A stretch of DNA of 64,000 nucleotides from NCBI GenBank assembly GCA_963723495.1, contig CAVRQR010000009.1, positions 62,001-126,000 of the forward strand, in the 5' to 3' direction. The notes under the pieces are model-generated. The model was not told where the DNA came from. It made no database searches and was given only the letters and a program-made list of their open reading frames with translations. This DNA comes from Gp6-AA40 sp963723495. GTDB lineage: Bacteria > Acidobacteriota > Vicinamibacteria > Vicinamibacterales > UBA2999. Shown here piece after piece: positions 24,225-33,097 of the stretch (positions within the stretch are counted from its first letter, which is position 1; the number at the start of each line of letters is the position of its first letter). A program made the translations under genes and the position numbers.

Positions 24225-26888
24225 ATGAAGATCCTGTTCTCCATGCGCCACTCCGGGGCGCTCCGAAACTACTCCTCGACGATCAGCGAGCTGGCGCGCC
24301 GCGGTCATCACGTGCATCTCGTGTTCATGATGCAGGACAAGCTCGGTGATGGCCGGCTGCTGTGGGAGCTGTCCAACGACCACGCGAACGTGACCTACAG
24401 CGAGCTCGGCAAGAAGACGCCGTGGCGATTCTGGCTGGGGCTGGCGCGTGGCGTGCGATCGTCCCTCGACTACGTGCGTTACGGGACGCCCGAGTTCAAG
24501 GATGCGCACGCCCTGCGCGAACGGGCGGGCGAGCGCGTCCCGGCGATCTTCCGAGGGTTCCTGCGGCTGCCGATCGTTCGATCGCGCGCTGGCCTTGCGT
24601 TCGTGTCAGGCGTGTTGAACCTGATCGAACGGGCGATTCCGACCGACCGCTGGATTGCCGATCTCATCGCGGGGCAGAAGCCCGACGCCGTGCTCGTGAC
24701 GCCGCTCGTCGATATCGGATCCGATCAGGTCGAGTACATCAAGGCGTGCAAGTCCCTTGGGATTCGCAGCGCGCTGTGCGTGCACAGCTGGGACAACCTG
24801 ACCAACAAGGGACTCATCAGGGTCATTCCCGATCGGGTGTTCGTCTGGAACGAGACGCAGCGGCGCGAAGCGATCACCATGCACGGCGTGCGACCAGAAC
24901 AGGCTGTCGCGACCGGCGCCCCGGTCTACGATCAGTGGTTCGCGCGCCGGCCGAGCACGACGCGCGACGAGTTCTGTCGCAAGGTGGGCCTGGCGGCCGA
25001 CAAGCCCTTCCTCCTGTATCTCTGTTCATCGCAGTTCATCGCACCTGACGAATCGCAGTTCATCGAGAAGTGGATCCGCGCGGTGCGGTCCGCGCCCGAT
25101 CCTCGCGTCCGTCAGCTCGGCATTCTCATTCGTCCACATCCGGAGAACGTGCAGCCGTGGCAGCGCTTTGATTTCTCCGAGCTCACGGACACGGTGTTGT
25201 GGCCGCGGGGCGGCGCCAATCCGGTCGATCAGGCATCGAAGAACGACTACTTCGACTCGATGTACCACTCGGCGGCCGCGGTCGGCATCAACACCAGCGC
25301 GCAGATCGAGTCAGGGATCGTCGGGCACCCGGTGTTCTCGGTGCGCGTGCCCGAGTATGCCGGCACGCAGGAAGGCACTCTGCATTTTCACTACCTGCTG
25401 AGCGAGAACGGTGGCCTGTTGCACATGGCCGGCACGCTCGACGACCACGTTCGCGATCTGACAAAGGCGGTCGATCGAACGGAAGAGGACGATCGCCGCC
25501 TGCGCGGTTTCGTCGAGGGTTTCGTTCGGCCTGGAGGTCTCGACAAGCCCGCGACACCGATTCTGGCTGACGCGATCGTGGAGCTGGCGAGCATGCCCAA
25601 ACCGGTGCCCGAGCGTGCCGGGCTCGGAGTTCTACTGCTCAGGCTCGTGCTCTATCCGATCGGCTTGGTCATGAAGGTCGTGCGCTACGTGACGCGGCTC
25701 ACGCGCAAGCGTGAGCGCCAGTTGCGACCACTGACGGTCGGCACCTTCGTGCAGAAACGCTTTGCCGCGATCCCGGCTCACTTCTTCCGCTGGGGCCCGG
25801 CCAAGAGATTCGCGCGTCGCTACATCGTGCCGCGCGTGCTGCCGCAGATGATGACCGGCGACATGCCGACGCAGGAGATGCAGGCCGTTCCGAAGATCCT
25901 GCAGCGCATGGCCAACAGCCCCAAGCACATCGTCGTCGGCCCGTGGCTGAGCGAGGTGGGATTCGAGTTGCTTTACTGGATCCCCTTCCTGAATTGGGTG
26001 AAGACCTATCGCCCGTTCGACCCCGAGCGGATGGTGGTGATTTCCCGCGGCGGCGCGGGCATCTGGTACAAGAACATCACGCCCAATTACGTCGACCTGT
26101 TCGACTTCTTCACGCCCGAGCAGTTTCGAACCAAGAACGAAAATCGGCTGAAAGAGAACAAGCAGAAGCATCTCGCGCTCACCGATTTCGACCGCGAGAT
26201 CGTCAAGCTCGCGTATCAGCATCTTGGAAGCAAGCAGGTCGAGATGCTGCACCCGATGTACATGTACCGGCTGTTCTACCCGTACTGGAAGAGCCAGATG
26301 TCCATCAGCCTCGTTGATACGTTCGCCTCGTTCGAGCGGCTGCCGACACTCGACACGAGCGACGTGGCCGGCGAGTTGCCGCGTGACTACACGGCGGTGC
26401 GCTTCTATTTCAACGAGTCGTTCCCCGACACGGAAGAGAACAAGCTGTTCGTCACACGCCTTCTGCAGACGTTGACCGACGCCGGCGACGTGGTGCTGCT
26501 CAATCCCGATCTGCACATCGACGATCACTGGGAGATGGTCATCGGCAAGAACCCGCGTATCCACAGCGTCGACCATCTGATGACGCCGCGCAACAATCTC
26601 GAGATCCAGACAAAGGTCATCAGTCGTGCGCGTGCGTTCGTGGGCACGTATGGCGGCCTGTCGTACCTGGCCCCGATGTACGGGGTCACGTCACTGGCCT
26701 TCTTCTCCCACCGGGAGAAGTTCTCACCACAGCACCTCGAGCTCGCTCGCCGGGTGTTTGGCAACTTCAAGCGCGGCTCGTACGTGGTCCTCGACACGAG
26801 CGACATCGACGTGCTCGGTCTCGCCTTCGGCGAGCGCGGTCAGCTGACCCGCGCGCTCGATCGCACGGAGGCGGTACTCGAACGATGA
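24225..26888 (+). CDS. Two-domain protein: WDNL GT-B-like domain fused to GPW domain
   Basis: 887 residues. Residues 1-490 are a WDNL domain: MKILFSMRHSGALRNYSSTI, HSWDNLTNKGLIRVIPDRVF, VATGAPVYDQWFARRPSTTR, RPHPENVQPW, DYFDSMYHSAAAVGINTSAQ and GTLHFHYLLSENGG. A basic linker follows. Residues about 560-887 are a GPW domain: VVGPWLSEVGFELLYWIPFL, VISRGGAGIWYKNITPNYVD, LPRDYTAVRFYFNESFPDTE, LLNPDLHIDDHWE and ARAFVGTYGGLSYLAPMYGV. Both families also occur as separate proteins here, so the fusion implies that the two act in succession on the same chain (inference). It directly follows the permease gene with no spacer and overlaps the next GPW gene (ATGA). Confidence 0.72.
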   Translation: MKILFSMRHSGALRNYSSTISELARRGHHVHLVFMMQDKLGDGRLLWELSNDHANVTYSELGKKTPWRFWLGLARGVRSSLDYVRYGTPEFKDAHALRERAGERVPAIFRGFLRLPIVRSRAGLAFVSGVLNLIERAIPTDRWIADLIAGQKPDAVLVTPLVDIGSDQVEYIKACKSLGIRSALCVHSWDNLTNKGLIRVIPDRVFVWNETQRREAITMHGVRPEQAVATGAPVYDQWFARRPSTTRDEFCRKVGLAADKPFLLYLCSSQFIAPDESQFIEKWIRAVRSAPDPRVRQLGILIRPHPENVQPWQRFDFSELTDTVLWPRGGANPVDQASKNDYFDSMYHSAAAVGINTSAQIESGIVGHPVFSVRVPEYAGTQEGTLHFHYLLSENGGLLHMAGTLDDHVRDLTKAVDRTEEDDRRLRGFVEGFVRPGGLDKPATPILADAIVELASMPKPVPERAGLGVLLLRLVLYPIGLVMKVVRYVTRLTRKRERQLRPLTVGTFVQKRFAAIPAHFFRWGPAKRFARRYIVPRVLPQMMTGDMPTQEMQAVPKILQRMANSPKHIVVGPWLSEVGFELLYWIPFLNWVKTYRPFDPERMVVISRGGAGIWYKNITPNYVDLFDFFTPEQFRTKNENRLKENKQKHLALTDFDREIVKLAYQHLGSKQVEMLHPMYMYRLFYPYWKSQMSISLVDTFASFERLPTLDTSDVAGELPRDYTAVRFYFNESFPDTEENKLFVTRLLQTLTDAGDVVLLNPDLHIDDHWEMVIGKNPRIHSVDHLMTPRNNLEIQTKVISRARAFVGTYGGLSYLAPMYGVTSLAFFSHREKFSPQHLELARRVFGNFKRGSYVVLDTSDIDVLGLAFGERGQLTRALDRTEAVLER

Positions 26889-27976
26889 GCAGCGCCCGCG
26901 ACGTCGCCCTCGAGGCTCTACGCCGCGCCCATGTGGAGGACGGTGGGGATGGTGTGGAGCAGAAGGCGTTACAGCGGGCGCTCGAGGCGGTCCGAGCCGG
27001 CGGCGATGTCATCGTCGGTCCGTGGACCGGTGAGGTCGGGTTCGAGTTGATGTACTGGATTCCGTTCCTCGGGTGGCTTGCCGGCCAGGGGTTGAGCGGC
27101 GAGCGGGTCGTGGTCGTGTCGAGGGGCGGAGCGGGTCTCTGGTACCGCCATCTGACGTCGCGATACGTCGATATCCTCGACCTGATGACGCCAGAGGAAT
27201 TTCGCGAACGAACCGCCGGGAAGAAGAAACAGTACGACCATCGCCGCGATCTCGACGTCGAGTTGGTAGAGAAGACCAGGGAGCGGCTCGGCCTCGGTGA
27301 CGGTCCCGTCGTACACCCGTCTGTGATGTTCAGATTGTTTTCGGGGTTGTGGCGGAGGCGCGCTGGCGTCGATCTCGTCGAGTCGTTCACCTCGTTCCGG
27401 CCGCTGACGCGACCGGCGTCGATCGAGAGGCCGTCCGGGCTCCCAGCCGACTACGTCGTGGCCAAGTTCTACTTCAGCAAGGCCTTTCCCGAAAACTCAG
27501 CGAACCGCGCGTTCGTGGCCGACATGGTGCGCACCGTCAGCCGCCAGGTCCCGGTCGTGCTGTTGAGCACCGCGGTTCGGCTGGACGAGCATCAGGACTA
27601 TCACGGGACGTCGAGTTCGGGTCTGTTCGTGGTGGACACGCACGAGAGGCCGGAGCAGAACCTCCAGCGGCAGACCGAACTCATCGCCATGGCTCGCGGC
27701 TTCATCGGCACCTACGGCGGGTTCTCGTACCTCGCGCCCTTTTACGGTGTGCCGTCCCTTTCGTTCTTCTCGCGCCGGTTCGGATTCGAGCCCCATCACC
27801 TCGACCTTGCTCATCGCGTCTTCGATCGACTGCTGCCGGGCGGCTTTCTTGCGATCGATCGCCGCGCAGCGGCACTGGTGGATCCGGCCGTCAGCCGATG
27901 GAGTGCGCGCCCGACAGCGGGGCAGACCGAGGACGCTCCGTCCCCGAATTCCGGGCGGGCGGAGGTAAGGGCGTGA
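26885..27976 (+). CDS. GPW-family putative glycosyltransferase (copy 3 of 4)
   Basis: 363 residues, ATG overlapping the previous stop. GPWTGEVGFELMYWIPFLGW appears at about residue 42, earlier than in the other copies because the basic N-terminal extension is short. VVVSRGGAGLWYRHLTSRYV, VHPSVMFRLFSGLWRRR, LPADYVVAKFYFSKAFPENS and ARGFIGTYGGFSYLAPFYGV follow. AVRFYF of the other copies is replaced by VAKFYF, and the D-D-H motif is replaced by LDEHQDYHG, so this is the most divergent copy and may use a different substrate. The 3' end overlaps the FkbM-like gene (GTGA). Confidence 0.68.
   Translation: MSSARDVALEALRRAHVEDGGDGVEQKALQRALEAVRAGGDVIVGPWTGEVGFELMYWIPFLGWLAGQGLSGERVVVVSRGGAGLWYRHLTSRYVDILDLMTPEEFRERTAGKKKQYDHRRDLDVELVEKTRERLGLGDGPVVHPSVMFRLFSGLWRRRAGVDLVESFTSFRPLTRPASIERPSGLPADYVVAKFYFSKAFPENSANRAFVADMVRTVSRQVPVVLLSTAVRLDEHQDYHGTSSSGLFVVDTHERPEQNLQRQTELIAMARGFIGTYGGFSYLAPFYGVPSLSFFSRRFGFEPHHLDLAHRVFDRLLPGGFLAIDRRAAALVDPAVSRWSARPTAGQTEDAPSPNSGRAEVRA
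27961..27965 (+). promoter_or_regulatory. Ribosome-binding site GGAGG that sets the GTG start at 27973
   Basis: A perfect GGAGG seven bases before the GTG at 27973. It rules out the much longer in-frame extension upstream, which only mirrors the GPW gene. Confidence 0.7.
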
Positions 27977-28890
27977 CGCTGCTCGGGCGCGTGCGGCGCG
28001 CCCTGACAGGAAGCGACGACTCGAACGTCGAGAAGCGGCTGAAGGAGATCGCCGATCGGCTTTCGAAGCTCGAAGACTCGATTGCCGGCCTCGAGCCGAA
28101 CATCAGAATGTTGCCAGCCGTCGTCCGCAAGCTGTACCTCGAGGACGCCGACCTCCCGCATCCGTACGACCTGCTCAGCGAAAGGTTTCACTACCGGTCC
28201 CAGAACGAGGAGGACGGTCTGCTGCTGGCGCTCTTCAAGCGCATCGGGGCGACCGATCGCCGGTGCGTCGAGATCGGCTGTGGCCTGAACGGCGGCAACT
28301 CGGGGTTCCTCGTGCAGGAATGCGGCTGGACGGGACTCATGGTCGATGCCGATCGACGCAAGATCGCATCGATCAAGAACCGCTTTTCCGGCCATGCCCT
28401 GACCGCCGTCAAGCATCGCGTCACGCGCGAGGACGTGAATTCACTGCTCGCGACCTATGGCTTCACCGGTGAGCTCGACTTTCTCAGCCTCGACATCGAT
28501 GGCAACGACTACTGGGTATGGGAAGCGCTGACCGCGTGCTCGCCGCGAGTCGTTGCGCTCGAATACAACTGGAACTTCGGGCCGGACAAGGCCGTGACCA
28601 TTCCTTACGATCCGGAGTTCCGTCTGTCTGAATCGGCGACGCGTGCCTACCGCGGCGCCTCGCTGGCCGCTCTCGCGCATCTGTCGCATCGGAAGGGCTA
28701 TCGGCTGATCGCGTCCGAGCGCGTGAACGCCTTCTTCGTGCGAAACGATGTCACTCCAGCCATGCCGCCCATCGACGTGGCGCGCGCCTTTCGCGCGCCC
28801 AAGGGAGCAGACGTCCAGGATGTGTTCGACAAGATCCAGCACGCGGGCCTAAGCCTGGTGACCATCGACGCCGGCGGAGTGATGGCGTGA
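27973..28890 (+). CDS. FkbM-like SAM-dependent methyltransferase family protein (copy 3 of 3)
   Basis: 305 residues from the GTG at 27973, which has a strong ribosome-binding site and overlaps the previous stop. A coiled coil (VEKRLKEIADRLSKLEDSIA) precedes FHYRSQNEEDGL, the SAM loop RCVEIGCGLNGGN near residue 97, LDFLSLDIDGNDYWVW, VALEYNWNFGPDKAVTIPYD and VNAFFVRNDVTPAMP. It is the most divergent of the three, with WNF where the others have SMF. No acceptor can be named. It is flanked by GPW and WDNL genes, which suggests methylation of a sugar these add, perhaps as a chain-end cap recognised by the Wzt C-terminal domain (inference). Confidence 0.72.
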   Translation: MTLLGRVRRALTGSDDSNVEKRLKEIADRLSKLEDSIAGLEPNIRMLPAVVRKLYLEDADLPHPYDLLSERFHYRSQNEEDGLLLALFKRIGATDRRCVEIGCGLNGGNSGFLVQECGWTGLMVDADRRKIASIKNRFSGHALTAVKHRVTREDVNSLLATYGFTGELDFLSLDIDGNDYWVWEALTACSPRVVALEYNWNFGPDKAVTIPYDPEFRLSESATRAYRGASLAALAHLSHRKGYRLIASERVNAFFVRNDVTPAMPPIDVARAFRAPKGADVQDVFDKIQHAGLSLVTIDAGGVMA

Positions 28891-28900
28891 ACGCCCCGCG

Positions 28901-30439
28901 ATGAAGATTCTGTTCTCGATGCGCCACCCGGGCGCGCTGCGCAACTACGCCTCGACGGTGGAAGAGCTGGCGCGGCGAGGACACCAGATTCATCTGACGT
29001 TCCTGATGCGCGACAAGCTCGCCGACCCACGCCTGCTCGAAACGCTCACCGCAAGCTACCCCGAGATCACGCACGACTGGTCGGAGGTCTCGCGACGAGC
29101 GTGGCTTGGAATGGCGCGCGCGGTTCGATCGACCGCAGACTACCTGCGATATCGCGCCCCGGAGTACCGCGACGCTACGGCGCTCTACGAACGAGCGGCA
29201 GATCGCGTGTCGCCGGCCGTACAGGCGTTCTCCCGGTTTCCGATCGTCCGCACCGCTGGCGGCCTGCGGTTCTTCACTCGCGTCCTGCACGGTGTCGAGC
29301 GGACCATCCCAGCCGATCCTGCAATCGTCCGGCTCGTGGCAAATCAGACGCCCGATGTCGTGCTGGTCACGCCGCTCATCGAGCTCGGTTCGGACCAGGT
29401 GGAGTTCATCAAAGCGGCGCAGGCTCTCGGCATTCCCTGCGGCTTCTGTGTACACAGCTGGGACAACCTCACGAACAAGGGTCTGATTCATGTCGTTCCC
29501 GACGCCGTGTTCGTGTGGAACGAGGCTCAGCGCAAGGAAGCCGCGGACATGCACGCCGTACCGGCTTCGAACGTCGTTGTCACCGGCGCGCCCACCTACG
29601 ATCAGTGGTTCACGCGTCGTCCGAGCACGACGCGTGATGAGTTCTGCCAGAAGGTTGGACTGCCGGCGGAGCGCCCGTTCTTTCTGTATCTCTGCTCGTC
29701 GAAATTCATCGCGCCTCGTGAGGCTGAATTCATCACCCGATGGATCGCCGCCTTGCGCTCAGCGCCCGACGCGAGGGTGCGTGAGGCCGGTGTGCTGGTG
29801 CGGCCACATCCGCGCGGCGACATGCGCGGCCTCGACGGACCGGAATTGAAGCGCTACCGAGATGTCGTGGTGTGGCCGCCGGATGGCGCCAACCCCGTCG
29901 ATGCAGACTCGAAGAACGACTACTTCGATTCCTTGCATCACTCGGTTGCCGCCGTTGGCATCAACACCAGCGCCCAGATCGAGGCTGGCATCGTCGGCCG
30001 GCCGGTCTATTCCATCCGCGCGCCGGAGTACGTGACGACGCAAGAGGGTACGCTGCACTTCCACTACCTGCTCAACGAACATGGCGGGCTGCTCCAGATG
30101 GCGTCCACGTTCGAGGAGCACACGCGCGCGCTGACGATGGCACTCGACCGAACCGCGGCTGACGAACAGCGCCTGCGCGACTTCGTGGAAGGATTCGTGC
30201 GGCCACGTGGTCTCGACGTCGCAGCCACACCCGTGCTGGCAAGCGCGATTGAAGACCTGGGTCGATCGCCTGCTCGAGCAGCGGCGCCCGCATCAGTCGG
30301 CGCGCGGTTGTTGCGGCTGGTGTTGTATCCGATTGCGGCTCGAATGAAGACCGATCGGCCGGTCGTTCGTCGCCGTGCCGGTTCGACGGGGCGTGCGCAG
30401 AAGTCAGGTCAGGAAAGGCCGGTAGGGGCTCTGAGGTGA
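28901..30439 (+). CDS. WDNL-family GT-B-like glycosyltransferase (copy 3)
   Basis: 512 residues, ATG ten bases after the previous stop. It is close to the N-terminal domain of the 24225 protein: MKILFSMRHPGALRNYASTV versus MKILFSMRHSGALRNYSSTI. It carries VHSWDNLTNKGLIHVVPDAV, VVTGAPTYDQWFTRRPSTTR, VRPHPRGDM, DYFDSLHHSVAAVGINTSAQ and TQEGTLHFHYLLNEHGG. The C-terminal ~60 residues are basic with one hydrophobic stretch (LLRLVLYPIAARM), suggesting a membrane-surface enzyme. Donor and acceptor are unknown. It overlaps the next family member as GTGA, giving two adjacent but diverged copies. Confidence 0.7.
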   Translation: MKILFSMRHPGALRNYASTVEELARRGHQIHLTFLMRDKLADPRLLETLTASYPEITHDWSEVSRRAWLGMARAVRSTADYLRYRAPEYRDATALYERAADRVSPAVQAFSRFPIVRTAGGLRFFTRVLHGVERTIPADPAIVRLVANQTPDVVLVTPLIELGSDQVEFIKAAQALGIPCGFCVHSWDNLTNKGLIHVVPDAVFVWNEAQRKEAADMHAVPASNVVVTGAPTYDQWFTRRPSTTRDEFCQKVGLPAERPFFLYLCSSKFIAPREAEFITRWIAALRSAPDARVREAGVLVRPHPRGDMRGLDGPELKRYRDVVVWPPDGANPVDADSKNDYFDSLHHSVAAVGINTSAQIEAGIVGRPVYSIRAPEYVTTQEGTLHFHYLLNEHGGLLQMASTFEEHTRALTMALDRTAADEQRLRDFVEGFVRPRGLDVAATPVLASAIEDLGRSPARAAAPASVGARLLRLVLYPIAARMKTDRPVVRRRAGSTGRAQKSGQERPVGALR

Positions 30440-32025
30440 CACCACGACGTTTCCTCTTCGTGATGCACTACCCGGGCTACTTGCGGTACTTCGACTCGAC
30501 CGTCCGGTGGCTCGCCGCCCGCGGGCATCACGTCGATCTGATCTTCGATAATCCCGACAAACAGTCGGAGGGCACCGAGGCGCTCAGCGACATGGAGGGC
30601 TCGGTCGAGGTGCTCGGCCGCATGCCGACCCGCGGCGACATCTGGGCGATCGTCGCGCGATCGGTTCGCGGCACGATGGACTACGGACGGTATCTGCACC
30701 CGGACTTCGCCGATACACCGTATCTGCGCGACCGGATGCGGACGGCATTGCCCGAGATGTTCAGTTTCCTCAGCGCTCGCAAGACGAGGAGCGTCGGATT
30801 CGTTCAGCGGCTGACGCGGCTGTTCGCCACATGCGAGCGCGCGATTCCGAGCAGCTCGGTCGTCGAGCGGCTGATTCGCTCGCGAAAGCCCGATGCTGTC
30901 CTGGTTACGCCGCTCGTCACCGACTGTTCACCGCAGGTCGACGTCGTCAAAGCCGCTCAGGCGCTCGGTATTCCCGCGGTCTTGTGCGTCGCCAGCTGGG
31001 ATCACCTTACGACCAAGGGGCTCATTCGAGTGAAGCCCGACCTGGTGTCGGTCTGGAACGAGGAGCAGAAGGCGGAGGCCCTGGCGTACCACGACGTTCA
31101 AACGTCATCGCTCGTGGTCACGGGCGCACAGCCATTCGATCGGTGGTTCGAGCGACGGCCCACAGCGCGCGTCGACTTCTGTCGCAAGGTCGGTCTGCCG
31201 TCGGATCGGCCGTATGTGCTCTTCGTCGGTTCGACCGCTTCGATCTCAGCGCCCGACGCGGAATTGACGTTCGTGCGCCGGTGGATCGCGGCGCTTCGTG
31301 CGCATCCGTCGCTCGCCGACATCAGCATCCTGATGCGGCCGCATCCGTTCAACGCTCGTCACTGGAGTGATGCCGACGTCGGTGATCTGCCTAACGTCGC
31401 CGTGTATCCGCACTGGGCCAATCCGGTGAACGAGTCAGATCGACAGGACTACTTCGACTCGCTCTATCACAGCGAGGCCGTCGTCGGGATCAACACCACG
31501 GCGATGATCGAAGCGGCCATCGTCGGACGAACGGTCCATTCGGTGCTGGCCGATGAGTTCAGGGACACGCAAGGCGGCACGCTGCACTTCCGGTATCTGC
31601 TGTCTGAGAACGGTGGATTCCTGCGCGTAGCCGGCAGTCTTCAGGAACATGCTGCGCAGGTCGCCGAAACGCTGGCCGCGCCGGCGATCGGTCGAGCGGC
31701 CTGCGACCGGTTTGTGCGAACGTTCGTGCGTCCTCACGGGATTGACGTCTCGACGACGCCGATCCTGGCCGAAGCATTGGAGCGGCTGGCTGCGAACCCG
31801 CGGCCGCGAGCGCGGATGCCGGTGGTGCTCTATCCGCTGTGCGCGTTCCTCTGGATCAGTGGCCTGTTGTTGTACTACCCGCAGCGCATCTGGAACCTGG
31901 CGCGGAAGCAGTGGCGAATCGCGGAGAAGAAGACGCACAACGCGCGGAAGCGTCTCAGGCGTACGCCGCCTCCGCGGATTGACGCTCGAGAGGACTCGGA
32001 TGCGCCACGTCGGAAAGTTGGATAG
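30436..32025 (+). CDS. WDNL-family GT-B-like glycosyltransferase (copy 4)
   Basis: 529 residues, GTG start. It belongs with the 8130 copy as a subgroup: RRFLFVMHYPGYLRYFDSTV, CVASWDHLTTKGLIRVKPDL (H where most copies have N), VTGAQPFDRWFERRP, FVGSTASISAPDAELTFVRR, MRPHPFNARHW and YFDSLYHSEAVVGINTTAMI. The final residues hold a hydrophobic segment (LCAFLWISGLLLYYPQ) and a very basic tail. The intact N-terminus of this protein is the best evidence that the 8130 gene is frameshifted. Its neighbours are the third WDNL copy and the sugar O-methyltransferase-like gene. Confidence 0.7.
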   Translation: MTPRRFLFVMHYPGYLRYFDSTVRWLAARGHHVDLIFDNPDKQSEGTEALSDMEGSVEVLGRMPTRGDIWAIVARSVRGTMDYGRYLHPDFADTPYLRDRMRTALPEMFSFLSARKTRSVGFVQRLTRLFATCERAIPSSSVVERLIRSRKPDAVLVTPLVTDCSPQVDVVKAAQALGIPAVLCVASWDHLTTKGLIRVKPDLVSVWNEEQKAEALAYHDVQTSSLVVTGAQPFDRWFERRPTARVDFCRKVGLPSDRPYVLFVGSTASISAPDAELTFVRRWIAALRAHPSLADISILMRPHPFNARHWSDADVGDLPNVAVYPHWANPVNESDRQDYFDSLYHSEAVVGINTTAMIEAAIVGRTVHSVLADEFRDTQGGTLHFRYLLSENGGFLRVAGSLQEHAAQVAETLAAPAIGRAACDRFVRTFVRPHGIDVSTTPILAEALERLAANPRPRARMPVVLYPLCAFLWISGLLLYYPQRIWNLARKQWRIAEKKTHNARKRLRRTPPPRIDAREDSDAPRRKVG

Positions 32026-32028
32026 GCG

Positions 32029-33075
32029 ATGGAAAGTGGGCTGATCAACTCGTCACCTGCAGCGCGCGCGCTGCAGGAGCGCGTGTCGGCGCTTGCGGCC
32101 GGCGCGGCATTCAAGAACTACGAGTTGGCGCGCGATCGGGTGCTCGACATGCGCCAGCAGGTGATGGCAGCACCCGAGTATCGCCCGAGTGCGTACTGGG
32201 AAGAGGAGTTGTCGACCTTCGAGTACATGCTCGACGCCCCACCGCTCGTGATCGAGAAGCTGCGGCATCATACGCATTGCCTCACCGGGCTGCGCGCGTA
32301 CGACTACCGGAGTCACAAGGCGCGCGCGAAGTCGAGGTTCGTCGAGAAGCTGGGCGCACTGGTGGACGTGGGCTCTCGCGACCTGCTGGTGCCGGAGTGG
32401 CGACCGCTGGGTGGTTTCGGTTTCGAGATCGACGGTCAGCTCTTCAACATCGACACGCTGAAGTTCTTCGAGGTGCTCATCGCGCTTCAGAAAGGTTCAG
32501 TGCTGCAGGAGTTCCGTGGCAACACCGATCGCCGACTGGTGTGGGAGATCGGCGCCGGGTGGGGTGGATTCGCGTACCAGTTCAAGACGCTGTGCCCCAA
32601 CGTGACGTATGTCATCAGCGACTTTCCCGAACTGTTTTTGTACTCGGCCACCTATCTGATGACCGCGTTCCCCGAGGCGAAGGTGGGCTTCTGGGGTGAG
32701 GAACCGATCGATCGTCTGCTCGAGAAGTGGCGCCAACTCGATTTCATTTTTCTCCCGAACACCTCGCTCGCGGAGATGACGCTGCCGCGCCTGGACCTCA
32801 CGGTCAACATGGTGTCGTTCCAGGAAATGACCGAGGCGCAGGTCGTCGCCTACATCGAGCGGGCGCATGCGCTGAACTGCCCGTTCGTCTACAGCCTGAA
32901 CCGCGACAAGTCGTCGTACAACCCGGAGATCAACAGCGTCAGCGAGATCCTCGAGCGCTACTACTGGCCTCATGAGATCTCCGTGCTGCCCGTCCCATAC
33001 ACGAAGATGATGGACGAGCGCCCCTCGAACAGCGACTACAAGAACATCATCGGGTGGAGACGGGTGAAGGTGTGA
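32029..33075 (+). CDS. Putative sugar O-methyltransferase
   Basis: 348 residues, ATG four bases after the previous gene. A class I SAM loop LVWEIGAGWGGFAYQFK occurs near residue 168, then TYVISDFPELFLYSATYLMT and FIFLPNTSLAEMTLPRLDLT, VNMVSFQEMTEAQVVAYI and VYSLNRDKSSYNPEINSV. This is the pattern of the 'putative sugar O-methyltransferase' family found in glycan loci. The N-terminal ~150 residues are mostly helical and hold no second motif. It differs from the FkbM-like proteins, so at least two classes of methyltransferase act in this locus. Confidence 0.75.
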   Translation: MESGLINSSPAARALQERVSALAAGAAFKNYELARDRVLDMRQQVMAAPEYRPSAYWEEELSTFEYMLDAPPLVIEKLRHHTHCLTGLRAYDYRSHKARAKSRFVEKLGALVDVGSRDLLVPEWRPLGGFGFEIDGQLFNIDTLKFFEVLIALQKGSVLQEFRGNTDRRLVWEIGAGWGGFAYQFKTLCPNVTYVISDFPELFLYSATYLMTAFPEAKVGFWGEEPIDRLLEKWRQLDFIFLPNTSLAEMTLPRLDLTVNMVSFQEMTEAQVVAYIERAHALNCPFVYSLNRDKSSYNPEINSVSEILERYYWPHEISVLPVPYTKMMDERPSNSDYKNIIGWRRVKV

Positions 33076-33097
33076 GCACGAGCGAGCTCGACGAGTA

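Noticed and set aside
23349..24509. Minus-strand open frame of 386 codons opposite wzm
   Set aside because: Extremely rich in His, Arg, Glu and Asp, the usual antisense image of a membrane-protein gene; wzm is clear on the plus strand.
27349..27972. Upstream extension of the FkbM-like gene copy 3
   Set aside because: The extension lies entirely inside the GPW gene in another frame, and a strong GGAGG plus GTG at 27973 gives the start expected from the paralogues.
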